Shown piece after piece: positions 1-9,152 of a stretch of DNA of 64,000 nt (position 1 is the first letter of the stretch; each line of letters starts with the position of its first letter). Below the pieces are notes generated by a model. That model saw only the letters and a list, made by a program, of their open reading frames with translations. It searched no databases and was not told the origin of the DNA. The stretch is from positions 6,336,646 through 6,400,645 of the forward strand of contig NZ_AP018207.1 in NCBI RefSeq assembly GCF_002367995.1, read 5' to 3'. The position numbers and the translations under genes were made by a program. The stretch comes from Calothrix brevissima NIES-22. Lineage in GTDB: Bacteria > Cyanobacteriota > Cyanobacteriia > Cyanobacteriales > Nostocaceae.

Positions 1-10
1 GGAATTTCCC

Positions 11-976
11 ATGTCTACCATTGAACCGACAGTTTTACCAGGGCCTCGTTATGGACACCGGATTGAAGGTAAAACTATAGCTGAAACTTGGGTAAAAATT
101 ATTCATCGCATTAAAACAACTGGAACAATTCGACCCACTGGCTATGATGGTAAATGGCAAGAATTAATTGATTTGATGGCAGTTGTTACTGATGAGCCAG
201 AGAATTTTTATTTCCCTGAACCTAATTATTTACCGATTGATCGTAATTTTTTAGAAGAATACATTTGCCAAATTTTAGATGATGCACCCTATCGCGAAGG
301 GCTGAAATATACCTATGGTCAACGTTTACGTTCTTGGTTTGGACGAGACCAAATTGAGCAAGTGATTCACAAGTTAATAGGAGAAATTGACGCTGCAAGT
401 GCAGTCATGAATTTATGGGATGTAAAAGACCATGATAAGGGTGGTAGTCCTTGCTTGAATCACATTTGGCTGCGAGTTGTAGATAATGAATTATCACTAA
501 CTGCGACTCTCAGAAGTAATGATATGTTTGCTGCTTGGCCTGCAAATGCAATGGGATTGAGAGCTTTACAAAAACATATTAGAGATGAGATTGCCAAACG
601 TTCTGAATATAACTTGAAAATGGGGCCATTGATGACGCTCAGTCAGTCGGCTCATATATATGATGATACTTGGGAGAATGCGGATAGTCTAATTGCGAGT
701 CAATACACTAAAATTTTTAACCAGCGTAGCTATGATGATCCCTCTGGTAATTTCTTAATAGAGGTTGATGGCAAAGATATAGTTATTAGCCATACAACTC
801 CTGGTAGCGGTGAAGTAATTAAGTCTTACCGTGGGAAAAAGCCTCTCAGCCTAATGAGGGAGATTTGTGCTAACTCTCCAGCAATTCAGCTTGAACATAT
901 AGGTTATTTAGGTATAGAACTGCAGAAAGCAAGTGACTGTATTAAAAGTGGCAAGTCTTACATTCAGGATCGGTAA
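11..976 (+). CDS. thymidylate synthase-like protein
   Basis: Probable thymidylate synthase (dUMP to dTMP) of the type seen in cyanobacteria and archaea. The region around residues 145-151 (GGSPCLNH) carries the expected catalytic Cys. The downstream RSNDMFAAWPANAMGLR block matches the folate/dUMP-binding segment of the family, in which an Arg-Ser-Asn-Asp motif precedes a conserved Ala-Trp-Pro-x-Asn. The last ~90 residues form an extra domain absent from the E. coli enzyme. The ATG lies only 10 bases into the window, so promoter and upstream neighbours are unseen. The next three genes on the same strand also concern deoxynucleotides, which supports the call. It could instead be a dCMP hydroxymethylase-like relative. 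Confidence 0.8.
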   Translation: MSTIEPTVLPGPRYGHRIEGKTIAETWVKIIHRIKTTGTIRPTGYDGKWQELIDLMAVVTDEPENFYFPEPNYLPIDRNFLEEYICQILDDAPYREGLKYTYGQRLRSWFGRDQIEQVIHKLIGEIDAASAVMNLWDVKDHDKGGSPCLNHIWLRVVDNELSLTATLRSNDMFAAWPANAMGLRALQKHIRDEIAKRSEYNLKMGPLMTLSQSAHIYDDTWENADSLIASQYTKIFNQRSYDDPSGNFLIEVDGKDIVISHTTPGSGEVIKSYRGKKPLSLMREICANSPAIQLEHIGYLGIELQKASDCIKSGKSYIQDR

Positions 977-1219
977 GTGCAAAAAACTGAGATTATCATA
1001 AAATACTTAGCAATGCTAAGGTGGACAATGCCGCTTTACATATCAATTGTAGTTTCAATACAATAGAGTAAAGCTGAAAACACGTAAATCAATAGTTGTA
1101 TTTTATACAATTTATTTAGATGCCTCTAAATATCTTCTGGCGTGATTGGCTTATCTTGATAACTACATTGGAAGCCTTTGTAGAAAATTCTATTGCTTTG
1201 TGAAAGCAGGGAGTACTTG

Positions 1220-2062
1220 ATGTCAGTTTTGAGCGATCAGGATATTATTAGGGAACTTGGTAAAGGTATACTTTTTCATCCTCTTAAGCAAGGTAGCATA
1301 AAAGCCTGTGATTTATGTCTAACTGCCAGCGAGTATGCTTATGCTATTGGAAAAAAGCAACGTTTGATTATTGAAACGGAACCAAAACAAGGCAAACCTG
1401 ATGAGGAACAGCAATTTTTTAAAATACCACCAAAAGATACAGTTCTGGTGTGGACTGATGAATCTATCTGGCTTAGTAATCGATTTCGAGGGCCTCTTTA
1501 TTCTATAGTCGCAGAAGTCTCACGAGGCATAGGACACATTGGTACAAGAGTAAATCCTTGTTGGTCAGGTGCTCTTTGTATAGCATTGCATAATGTTTCA
1601 GATGATGAGCTAAGAATTAATGTAAGAGATGTTAAGCAACCAATTGTTTATTTAGCTATTGAAAAGTTAAGTTCCAAATCATCTAGTAGCCATAAATCTG
1701 ATAGAAATGCAAGACTGGATATGCTGCGTGGACGACCTAATAGCCAGGAAATATTCGATTATTTTAATCAAAAAGAAAATAATTGGATGATGGGGGACAC
1801 AGAGTTACTAAAAAAACTCATGTTTGAGTCAGATGAGTATAAGAAACTTAAAACAAGTGTTCATAATACATTACTGCGTTTTCTAGGTGCAGATGAACAG
1901 GTGAGGTGGACAGCAATAAACGCAATAGCAGCGTTATTAGCAGTAATAATTGCAGTGATTGCATTGTTTAAACCTTCTTCACCTAATCCAAATCCAACAA
2001 CGACTTCCAACCCACAGACACAAGCACAACCAAATCAAACAGTCACTCCAGGTACCCCTTAG
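1220..2062 (+). CDS. dCTP deaminase-like domain with C-terminal membrane anchor
   Basis: The N-terminus (MSVLSDQDIIRELGKGILFHP) and the later VSRGIGHIGTRVNPCWSG segment match the dCTP deaminase/dUTPase fold. Where E. coli Dcd has LEFYN with catalytic Glu138, this protein reads CIALHN, so the Glu is replaced by Ala. The Arg-Ser-Ser-x-Ala-Arg motif is also degraded. After a variable linker comes one membrane helix (WTAINAIAALLAVIIAVIAL) and a Pro/Asn/Thr-rich tail. I infer a membrane-tethered nucleotide-binding or sensing protein rather than a working deaminase. The ATG at 1220 has an AGGGA ribosome site just upstream; an in-frame TTG at 1193 is less likely. It lies 243 bases after the thymidylate synthase gene. 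Confidence 0.65.
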   Translation: MSVLSDQDIIRELGKGILFHPLKQGSIKACDLCLTASEYAYAIGKKQRLIIETEPKQGKPDEEQQFFKIPPKDTVLVWTDESIWLSNRFRGPLYSIVAEVSRGIGHIGTRVNPCWSGALCIALHNVSDDELRINVRDVKQPIVYLAIEKLSSKSSSSHKSDRNARLDMLRGRPNSQEIFDYFNQKENNWMMGDTELLKKLMFESDEYKKLKTSVHNTLLRFLGADEQVRWTAINAIAALLAVIIAVIALFKPSSPNPNPTTTSNPQTQAQPNQTVTPGTP

Positions 2063-2182
2063 TATTCACCTCTATTGTAGTCTAATATTTTTTATTGAAA
2101 ATTAATATTTCTATGAGAGAATAAACCTTCGGTTATTAAAACCGAGAGGAATGTCAATTGTAATGAAACTTGAGTAGTAAAA

Positions 2183-2608
2183 ATGTACAAGGTATATGTG
2201 TCTGGTGCATTGACTGATGTAATCAATCCAACAGCATGTAAGGCACTTTATGAAAAGATTGGTTTGCTTTGTGAAGAAGTAGGTTTTAAATCTTATGTTC
2301 CACATCTACATACCGATCCAGTCAACAATCCTGATATCAGTCCTAGCGAGGTTTTTAAACAAGATAAGTATCAGGTAAGTGTATCAGACTTAGTTATTGC
2401 TTACCTTGGCTCACTGTCATTTGGTGTCGGAATGGAATTAGCTTATGCAGAGACAAACAAGATTCCTATAATTCTTTTATATGAACAAGGTAAGCGTATA
2501 TCAAGATTTCCTCGTGGTATTCCAACTGTAATCGCTGAGGTCAAGTTTCATAATGATGAAGATGCTTTAACTCAACTTAAAAACATTTTGCTGAAATGGA
2601 ATAAGTAG
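2183..2608 (+). CDS. nucleoside 2-deoxyribosyltransferase-like protein
   Basis: A 141-residue protein with the alpha/beta fold signature of the nucleoside 2-deoxyribosyltransferase family: an N-terminal beta strand MYKVYVSGAL, a central SDLVIAYLG strand, and SFGVGMELAYA, in which the Glu corresponds to the family's nucleophile position. These enzymes exchange or hydrolyse the base of deoxynucleosides. It sits between a dCTP-deaminase-like gene and a dCMP deaminase gene on the same strand, 50 bases before the latter, which fits nucleotide salvage or housecleaning. Substrate cannot be deduced. Related uncharacterised proteins of this fold are hydrolases acting on modified nucleotides. Confidence 0.65.
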   Translation: MYKVYVSGALTDVINPTACKALYEKIGLLCEEVGFKSYVPHLHTDPVNNPDISPSEVFKQDKYQVSVSDLVIAYLGSLSFGVGMELAYAETNKIPIILLYEQGKRISRFPRGIPTVIAEVKFHNDEDALTQLKNILLKWNK

Positions 2609-2657
2609 TATCTAATGTTTTCTTGTTTAGCAAGGTGTAGAGTTTTAATTTGAAAAT

Positions 2658-3230
2658 ATGATACAAGATATATCCTCAATTGAGGAAAATACTCAAAGAC
2701 CAACATGGGATGAATACTTTTTAATGTTGGCTAAGTTAGCAGCTACTCGCTCAACTTGTCTAGCTTTTCCTGTAGGCGCTGTGATTGTGAAAAATAAGCA
2801 AGTAGTAGCTACAGGTTATAATGGCTCACCATCAGGTTCTGCTCACTGTACTACTCAAGGATATTGTTATCCAGGGTTAAGTAGTTGTGATGCTAGTAAG
2901 ACTTTACCATCGAGGGCTGTACACGCGGAAGCCAACGCGATCGCCCAAGCTGCAAAATATGGAATCTCGACAGAAGGTGCAAGTATTTATGTAACTTTAG
3001 AACCTTGTTTGTCTTGTTTAAAGTTAATTATCTCCGCAGGAATTAAAGAAGTGTTCTATGAAACTTCTTTTAATAGTGGAGAAAAAGCTTTAGTAAGAGA
3101 TTCTTTTATTAAGGAAGCTCTAGTTACTCTCAAACAAGTCAGACTTTCTGAAGCTACAGCAAAAAGAGCAGCTTCATTCATACTCTTATCTACTTCTGTT
3201 ACGAGTCTTGATACAGTAAAGAATTGCTAG
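2658..3230 (+). CDS. dCMP deaminase (ComEB/CDD family)
   Basis: Zinc-dependent cytidine/deoxycytidylate deaminase. The HAEANAI motif supplies one zinc ligand and the proton-shuttling Glu, and LEPCLSC supplies the two Cys ligands. The early VGAVIVKNKQVVATGYNGSP segment is the usual first strand and substrate loop. An insert with several Cys between these motifs is typical of dCMP deaminases rather than cytidine deaminases. The product dUMP would feed the thymidylate synthase encoded at the start of the window, so the cluster can make dTMP from dCMP. The C-terminal ~40 residues are not recognisable. Confidence 0.85.
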   Translation: MIQDISSIEENTQRPTWDEYFLMLAKLAATRSTCLAFPVGAVIVKNKQVVATGYNGSPSGSAHCTTQGYCYPGLSSCDASKTLPSRAVHAEANAIAQAAKYGISTEGASIYVTLEPCLSCLKLIISAGIKEVFYETSFNSGEKALVRDSFIKEALVTLKQVRLSEATAKRAASFILLSTSVTSLDTVKNC

Positions 3231-3386
3231 ATAAAATTGTCTGGTCATATTTTTTTATTCAAAGTTGGCTCAAAAGGCGAAATCATACCCTTTTGGGCCA
3301 TTTGAGTAATCCAGATATCGTTTTTAATCACAAGTCCACAGCTAATTTAAACAGAATTACTAGAATATCTTGAAGTGGCGCATTAT

Positions 3387-3923
3387 TTACGGGCTATGAC
3401 TGCGGCGAATTTCGGTAATTTGATCAGCTACATCCAACAGGGATTTTGGCATATCTGGCCCAGTGAGGATGATATCAACATGGGAAGGACGTTTGGCTAA
3501 GAATGCTAAAACTTCGCTTTCTGGAATTAAATTAAAGTTGATCGCTAAACTTAATTCATCTAAAACAACGAGAGAATACTGACCCTCACATACTACCTTT
3601 TGTGTATGTTGCCACAATTTTTGTAAGGCTTCGTTTTCTGCATCATCTAACTGTGGTGTATCGATACAACGAGGTAAATCGCAACGAATCCAATCTAAAT
3701 TTTGCCCCATTTGAATTGGTCGTTCATGCCCTTGGCGAATGCCACCTTTGAGAAATTGTACTACTAACACTGGGGTGCCTTGTCCGGCAATTCTCAGTGC
3801 TTGCGCCATAACATTTGTGAAAAAGTTACGGTGTGAGCTAGTGAAAACTTGTACTAGCCCTTCAATGGGGGATGGTAAATTAAGGGTTGAATTTACACTT
3901 GAGGTATCTAACTGAGCTACCAT
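3387..3923 (-). CDS. CobO/BtuR-like P-loop protein with degraded Walker A
   Basis: Resembles corrinoid adenosyltransferase CobO/BtuR over its length: VLVVQFLKGG, the GQNLDWIRCDLP region and the Walker B-like SLVVLDELSLAINFNLI are all recognisable. The nucleotide-binding loop, normally a TGxGKGKTTAA-type sequence, reads TSSHRNFFTNVMAQALR here, so the essential Gly-Lys-Thr is missing. ATP binding in the CobO manner is doubtful, and the protein may be a paralogue with another role. The gene is alone on its strand, convergent with the dCMP deaminase gene and divergent from the adenylate kinase gene. Confidence 0.6.
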   Translation of the reverse strand: MVAQLDTSSVNSTLNLPSPIEGLVQVFTSSHRNFFTNVMAQALRIAGQGTPVLVVQFLKGGIRQGHERPIQMGQNLDWIRCDLPRCIDTPQLDDAENEALQKLWQHTQKVVCEGQYSLVVLDELSLAINFNLIPESEVLAFLAKRPSHVDIILTGPDMPKSLLDVADQITEIRRSHSP

Positions 3924-4267
3924 AAAACGAAGTTTAAAATATTACAAATTCACAAAGAGTTTTTGCTGAAACAAGCGATCGCCAATTAACCTGTATAATC
4001 AATTAGATTTTCACACATGTATTTTATTGAGCCAGTTGCATTTTTAGTCAAGCACTACCTTTGTGTGGAAGTCAAGAGTTAATGATATTGGCATTAATCG
4101 GATATAAATGCAAGTCGTCATAAAACTCAAAACACAGAACTAGCAGTGCCAATTCATCAAGAACTTGGGTGCAAGCTCTGCAAATCAGCAGATGTTAGAT
4201 TTACTATTTGTTTGGGCACAACAGAGTAGGTAAGTAATAAATTTAACAGGATGAGGAGTAACGTGTT
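3924..4267. other. intergenic region, divergent promoters expected
   Basis: This 344-base stretch separates the CobO-like gene (leftward) from adenylate kinase (rightward), so both promoters should be here. I see one HIP1 octamer near 3980 and an AT-rich tract with a TATAAT-like hexamer near 3993. A purine-rich GGATGAGGAG block just before 4268 is a ribosome site for the next gene. No ORF or structured RNA is apparent. Confidence 0.4.
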
Positions 4268-4882
4268 GTGAGATTGGTGATTCTGGGTGGTTCAGGATCG
4301 GGGAAAAGCACTCAAGCAGAAAAACTTTGTAGATACTTTGAGATTCCGAAGATTTCTACAGGGGAAATTTTACGAGAGGCCATATCTGTTGACTCGCCAT
4401 CCTTCCGAGAAGATGCTTTGCAGTCAAGTGTCAACAATCACATGCATAATTTGGCAGATTTGGGACGCTATGCACAACCATACGTAGAAACTGGGGAACT
4501 AGTCCCGGACGAAATGATGATTGACTTGATTCGGATGCAGCTGACAAAGCTGGATTCCCAATCTGGTTGGATATTGGAAGGCTATCCGCGTACAGCTTTC
4601 CAAGCCGAAGAATTAGATTTTTTATTGGAATATTTAGGTCAAAAGTTAAATTGGGCAATTTATTTACAAGTACCAGAAGCTATTATGGTTAATCGTTGTT
4701 TGGGGCGATCGCTCAAAGATGAGCAATCCGAAATCGTCCAGAGGCGGATAGAGTTATTTTACGATCGCACTATTCCCATACTCGAATATTACGACCGTCG
4801 CCGCCGCCTATTAACGATTAATGGCGACCAATCGCGAGAACTAGTACACCAGCAAATTGTTAACCTTTTAGCAGTTCATTAA
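4268..4882 (+). CDS. adk: adenylate kinase
   Basis: Adenylate kinase family (ATP + AMP to 2 ADP). It has a complete P-loop (GGSGSGKST), the AMP-site KISTGEILR, the GELVPDEM segment and the GWILEGYPRT motif with its conserved Arg. The LID domain is short, as in the small form, with no zinc Cys. A C-terminal run of Arg (YYDRRRRL) is unusual. Cyanobacteria often carry more than one adk copy, and this one is not in a ribosomal-protein operon, so it may be the accessory paralogue. The start is GTG at 4268, preceded by a GAGGAG ribosome site. Confidence 0.85.
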   Translation: MRLVILGGSGSGKSTQAEKLCRYFEIPKISTGEILREAISVDSPSFREDALQSSVNNHMHNLADLGRYAQPYVETGELVPDEMMIDLIRMQLTKLDSQSGWILEGYPRTAFQAEELDFLLEYLGQKLNWAIYLQVPEAIMVNRCLGRSLKDEQSEIVQRRIELFYDRTIPILEYYDRRRRLLTINGDQSRELVHQQIVNLLAVH

Positions 4883-5016
4883 GAAAATCTGCAATTTTTC
4901 TGAGCAGTTGCAGGACTTAAGTTGGGCGCTGACTATACCAACAAGCTTCTAGAGAAGCTGTGACATTAAGGTAACCTTAAGGCAGTATTCTCTATGAAAA
5001 TTCTGAGGCAACTCCA

Positions 5017-5757
5017 ATGGTTTGGCAGCGTCCAGACGGCCGGAACTCCGACGAACTCCGTCCCATCAGCTTTGACAGTGGCTTTACTCGCTTTGCCCCT
5101 GGTTCTGTGCTGACAAAATGTGGTGATACAAAAGTACTTTGTACAGTCAGCGTTACCGAAGGAGTACCCAAATTTCTTGCAGGTAGCGGTAAAGGTTGGT
5201 TAACTGCTGAATATCGAATGCTTCCCAGTGCCACGCAACAACGGCAAGAACGGGAATTGATGAAATTATCGGGACGTACCCAAGAAATTCAGCGATTAAT
5301 TGGACGTAGCTTAAGGGCTGCCTTAGATTTTGAAGTTTTAGGAGAACGCACGTTAACCGTAGATGCCGATGTCTTGCAAGCCGATGCGGGAACGAGAACC
5401 ACAGCCATTACAGGTTCCTTCGTCGCCTTAGCTAACGCCATTTCCCAATTATTGCAGCAAGGGAAATTAGAGCGATCGCCTTTATGCGGACAAATAGCCG
5501 CCGTCTCCGTGGGTTTATTGGAAGGAGAACCATTTTTAGATCTCAACTATATCGAAGATGTAGCCGCCACAGTAGATTTCAACGTCGTCATGAATCAAAA
5601 TCTGGATTTCATTGAAATCCAAGGAACAGCAGAAGAAGGCAGCTTTAACCGCAAACAGTTAAATCAGTTATTAGATGTTGGCGAACAAGGCATTCAGGAA
5701 TTACTCATCGCCCAACGAGAAGCCATTACCGACTGGAAGGAGATTTTTGTGAATTAG
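5017..5757 (+). CDS. rph: ribonuclease PH
   Basis: Phosphate-dependent 3'-5' exoribonuclease that trims tRNA 3' ends. The whole 246-residue sequence matches the family: [15 protein letters not shown] at the start, [11 protein letters not shown], the [17 protein letters not shown] segment with phosphate-site Arg residues, [18 protein letters not shown], and [10 protein letters not shown]. Length is close to the typical 240 residues. Its stop codon is immediately followed by a short tandem-repeat block. Confidence 0.95.
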   Translation: MVWQRPDGRNSDELRPISFDSGFTRFAPGSVLTKCGDTKVLCTVSVTEGVPKFLAGSGKGWLTAEYRMLPSATQQRQERELMKLSGRTQEIQRLIGRSLRAALDFEVLGERTLTVDADVLQADAGTRTTAITGSFVALANAISQLLQQGKLERSPLCGQIAAVSVGLLEGEPFLDLNYIEDVAATVDFNVVMNQNLDFIEIQGTAEEGSFNRKQLNQLLDVGEQGIQELLIAQREAITDWKEIFVN

Positions 5758-5997
5758 GGCATGGGGCATGGGGCATGGGGCATGGGGCAGGGAGCAGGGG
5801 GGACAAGGGAGACATGGGGGACATGGGGGACATGGGGGACATGGGGGACATGGGGGACATGGGGGACATGGGGGACATGGGGGACATGGGGGACATGGGG
5901 AAGGGGGATGCCCAATGCCCAATGCCCAATGCCCAATGCCCCATGCCCAATGCCCAATGCCCCATGCCCAATGCCCAATGCCCAATGCCCATCGACA
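5757..5997. repeat. short tandem repeat block (7- and 9-mers)
   Basis: Three tandem arrays abut each other: about four GGGGCAT-type 7-mers, then about nine GGGGGACAT-type 9-mers, then a run of CCCAATG/CCCCATG 7-mers. The first and last arrays are roughly complementary, so the transcript could fold into a long hairpin. Such arrays are typical of Nostoc-type genomes. Long open frames through it in all phases are low-complexity artefacts. It lies between rph and pgl. Confidence 0.9.
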
Positions 5998-6087
5998 ACT
6001 GATCTTAAAAGTTTCAAAAGTTCAAACGGGAGATTGTAATAAATTCGGTATTGTATTGCTGGAAGCAGGCAAAATGATGATAAAGCC

Positions 6088-6810
6088 ATGAACAAAACGG
6101 TCGAAGTTCTACCGGATCAGTCCGCTCTAGTTAAACGGGCGCTAGACTTGATTCTGTCCAAGATAGATACTGCTATTCAAGAGCGGGGGCGGTTTACTAT
6201 CGCCTTATCTGGCGGCAGTACACCTAAGCCGTTGTATGAGGCGATCGCTAATCAAAAACTGCCTTGGGATAAAATTCATGTATTCTGGGGCGATGAACGC
6301 TATGTGCCCCCAGATCATCCTGACAGCAATGAACTGATGGCGCGTCGTGCTTGGCTAGATCGGGTTGATATGCCGGAAACCAATATTCACCCCATACCAA
6401 CCTTGGAAGCCGATCCCGCAGTGGCGGCGGTGAAGTACGAACGGCATCTACATAACTTTTTCAATTCTGCATCCGGAGAGTTTCCCGCTTTGGATGTAGT
6501 TTTGCTAGGAATGGGTGATGATGCGCACACGGCTTCCTTATTTCCCCATACAGAAGCGTTAAAAGTCAGCGATCGCTTAATTACTGTGGGTAATAAAGAT
6601 AGCAGCATCCGCATTACTTTTACTTACCCATTTATCAACTCGGCTCGCAGCGTCATTTTTGTAGTTGCAGGTGCTAATAAACGCCCAGCTTTAGCTCAAG
6701 TATTTGCACCCGTAGCCGATGACTTTACTTACCCATCGCGCTTAATTCAACCCCAAGGGGAACTTTGGTGGCTGCTAGATGCGGCGGCGGGTGCAGAACT
6801 CCCTAGTTAA
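6088..6810 (+). CDS. pgl: 6-phosphogluconolactonase
   Basis: Hydrolyses 6-phosphogluconolactone in the oxidative pentose phosphate pathway. It belongs to the DevB/SOL family, shown by IALSGGSTPKPLYEAIA, VFWGDERYVPPDHPDSN and LLGMGDDAHTASLFPH, which carry the substrate-phosphate and catalytic residues. The 240-residue length is normal. It stands alone here, downstream of the tandem-repeat block. Confidence 0.93.
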   Translation: MNKTVEVLPDQSALVKRALDLILSKIDTAIQERGRFTIALSGGSTPKPLYEAIANQKLPWDKIHVFWGDERYVPPDHPDSNELMARRAWLDRVDMPETNIHPIPTLEADPAVAAVKYERHLHNFFNSASGEFPALDVVLLGMGDDAHTASLFPHTEALKVSDRLITVGNKDSSIRITFTYPFINSARSVIFVVAGANKRPALAQVFAPVADDFTYPSRLIQPQGELWWLLDAAAGAELPS

Positions 6811-7122
6811 TTTTCCCAGAGCTGTATTGTCTGGAAACTGGATCGGGAATCTTCTGGGTCGTCTACCATCATTAGTGATGTGGTATAAATGTTGACAAAT
6901 GGTAAATTGCCAAGTCTCTTTAACTTTGTCAACATCAAACAAGCGATCGCGAGTAGTTTTCTCTGATGCAGGTAATAACACCATCTGCAAGCTCTCTAGG
7001 AACAATGTCCAATTGCGACAGATGTTAACTTATCAGGAGTAATTGTTTTAAATTGAAAGCTAGAGTCGCATCTCTGCTTGCCAGTCCCATTTTACGATGA
7101 GCTTGAACAAAGGCTGAAATCC

Positions 7123-8028
7123 ATGATCGTCTGCCCTAATTGCAATCACCCCAACCCAGACGGCGCTGTCCAGTGTGAAGCATGTTATACGCCGTTACCA
7201 GCGACTAATAACTGTCCCAACTGTGGGGCAACTGTGCAGGCAGATGCCGCTTTCTGTGGTCAGTGTGGCCATAACTTGCGCGCAAGTGCTGCAGCACCAC
7301 CAACAGCAGTAGCCGCAACTGTCGCCCCTGACATTCCTTTAGAAGTGCCACCATTGGTTACTCCCGATCCCCTTGTCGAACTGGTACAACCAGATCCCTT
7401 GGCAGTTCCTAACCCGGTTGCTGCTTCGTCTTTACCACCCACAGCCGTGGCTGTTCCTCCAGAGGTACCAGTAGCACCAGTAGCGCCACCACCAGTTGTA
7501 CCAGTTGCAGTAGAAATTACTCCTGCATCGGAACCAGTAGCTGAGATTCCCGAACCAGAACCAGTAGCGGCGATTCCCGAACCAGAACCAGTAGCTGAGA
7601 TTCCCGAACCAGAACCAGTAGCGGCGATTCCCGAACCCGAACCAGTAGCTGTTGTACCGGCAGCACCTGCTGTTAGTCCTGCCAGAACCCAATTACAGCA
7701 GATTACTGCACAACTATTCCACGTACAAAGCGATACCAATATTGAATTACCCCAAACACTGTCTGTAATTCATATCGGCAAACCTAACGATCGCATTCCC
7801 CCAGATGTGGATGTCTCAGGATTTCCCAATTCGGAAATTGTCTCGCGGATTCACTCAGATATTCGCGTTGAAGGAGATGCTTTTTATATTGAAGATGTTG
7901 GTAGTTCCAATGGTACCTACATCAACAATTTGCCCCTATTACCAGGAAACAGACACCGCCTCAGACCAGGCGATCGCATCAGTTTGGGTAAGGGCGATTT
8001 GGTAACATTCCTCTTCCAACTCACTTAA
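7123..8028 (+). CDS. double zinc-ribbon, proline-rich, FHA-domain protein
   Basis: Two N-terminal zinc ribbons (CPNCNHPNPDGAVQCEAC and CPNCGATVQADAAFCGQC) are followed by a ~130-residue Pro/Ala/Val/Glu linker containing repeats of IPEPEPVA. A C-terminal forkhead-associated domain (about residues 215-300) shows the typical SRIHSDI and SSNGTYIN motifs that bind phosphothreonine peptides. Probably a signalling adaptor for Ser/Thr kinase pathways; its partner is unknown. I chose the ATG at 7123 because the zinc ribbon starts at once; an in-frame TTG at 7078 would add 15 residues. Confidence 0.8.
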   Translation: MIVCPNCNHPNPDGAVQCEACYTPLPATNNCPNCGATVQADAAFCGQCGHNLRASAAAPPTAVAATVAPDIPLEVPPLVTPDPLVELVQPDPLAVPNPVAASSLPPTAVAVPPEVPVAPVAPPPVVPVAVEITPASEPVAEIPEPEPVAAIPEPEPVAEIPEPEPVAAIPEPEPVAVVPAAPAVSPARTQLQQITAQLFHVQSDTNIELPQTLSVIHIGKPNDRIPPDVDVSGFPNSEIVSRIHSDIRVEGDAFYIEDVGSSNGTYINNLPLLPGNRHRLRPGDRISLGKGDLVTFLFQLT

Positions 8029-8143
8029 GTTAATTTTTTAGTCAAGGCTTTAGTCGTGAAAAAAATGACTAAAGTCCTGACTTTAAACTATTGGTAAATG
8101 GAGTACAAAGCAAACTGAACCATTGCGGATTCCTTAGGAAAAG

Positions 8144-8272
8144 GTGCGGGATGTGGGTATTGATGTTGGAATGTCAAATCCACGGTGGTTATCAGTACCT
8201 GGGGATAAGTTAGATTTAGCTGAACCTGAGAAGCCGCGTTTGCGTTCTAGTTTAGAAGAATTAAAGTCATAG
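8144..8272 (+). pseudogene. C-terminal gene fragment (possibly Uma2/DUF820-like)
   Basis: An in-frame stretch reads as a protein C-terminus ending in LRSSLEELKS followed by TAG, with no start codon or upstream part. The wording resembles tails of cyanobacterial Uma2-family proteins, but I cannot confirm that. A TTGACTG-type heptamer array follows at about 8328-8385. Confidence 0.3.
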
Positions 8273-8404
8273 AATAGTCAATAGTCATTTGTTAAGGGAC
8301 TTCCAAGTAAAAAAAGATTCCATTGCTATTGTTGACTGTTGACGGTTGACTGTTAACTGTGAACCGTCAACGGTTGACAGAATAATTTATTTTTTGGAGT
8401 TTCC

Positions 8405-8897
8405 TGTGACTTAAAGGAATTGTTTGCCGCAACGGCAAGCTTTTACTTTAATTTCACTCCGGTAATCTCATACTTTAGACAGTAGCCTGTTGGTTTATAG
8501 GGTAAAAATGGCTGAATTATTATCAAACTTCCTTAAATCAAGCATATTTACTGAAAAAGTGTTCAGAACAAACGGCAAGCTTTTACCTAAGTTTTGAACT
8601 CATGGCAACATTTTAGTTAAAACTGAACTATTTCGGTTGCGATCGCTATCGAGGGAGACAGTGAGTTTTCTCCACTATTTAAAGTAAAATTCTGCCGCTT
8701 GTTCAGAATTGAACTAAAAGTAAGCCGCTTGTTCATTGACCGTATTGTAAATAATTATACTTAATGATTGAGAATTTTATCAGAGTTACAGCAATTTTTA
8801 TCTCATAGACTACTAGATACTGTTTAAAGTATCAAGAAGCCGCAATCAAATTAAAGTAAAAGCTTGCCATTGCGGCAATCTTTTCCTTTAAGTCACA
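8405..8897. mobile_element. non-autonomous transposon relic (MITE-like) with 47-bp inverted ends
   Basis: Positions 8405-8451 and 8851-8897 are inverted copies matching at 43 of 47 bases. Both begin TGTGACTTAAAGGAA and contain GGCAAGCTTTTACTTTAA. Further partial copies of the inner motif occur inside: direct at about 8571-8590, inverted at about 8680-8706 and 8714-8735. There is no open frame of note between them, and the 5-bp flanks (TTTCC and CTCTT) do not match, so no target duplication is visible. The TGT terminus and several subterminal repeats recall the multi-site ends of Tn7-like transposons; that family link is inference. Confidence 0.65.
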
Positions 8898-9152
8898 CTC
8901 TTAACCTTGAAATTTCGTTAACCTTTGGTCACGGTATGGTTCAAAATTTGGTCACGCAGGGGGTAAAATCACAGCAATTGGGCTTAAATAAATCAGTGAT
9001 TTTTGTTAGGTGGGCAATACCCACCTTTGATGATTTGCTAAAGTTATCTGAATAAAAAACTGAATTTAACAATTACAAAACTTTGGATTGTTGGGTTACC
9101 CTTCGGGAAGCCGCTTTGCGTCTACGTTCCTCAACCCAACCTACATCTACAT

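Noticed and set aside
5701-6095. Several long overlapping open frames on both strands
   Set aside because: They run through the tandem 7/9-mer array and are pure low complexity.
6775-7005. 76-codon minus-strand frame after pgl
   Set aside because: TTG start, overlaps pgl, no recognisable domain; likely chance.
7260-7739. Gly/Thr-rich 159-codon minus-strand frame
   Set aside because: Mirror of the Pro/Ala/Glu repeat linker in the FHA protein gene.
8864-9055. 63-codon frame at the right end of the MITE-like element
   Set aside because: Begins inside the inverted repeat and has no family resemblance; likely chance.
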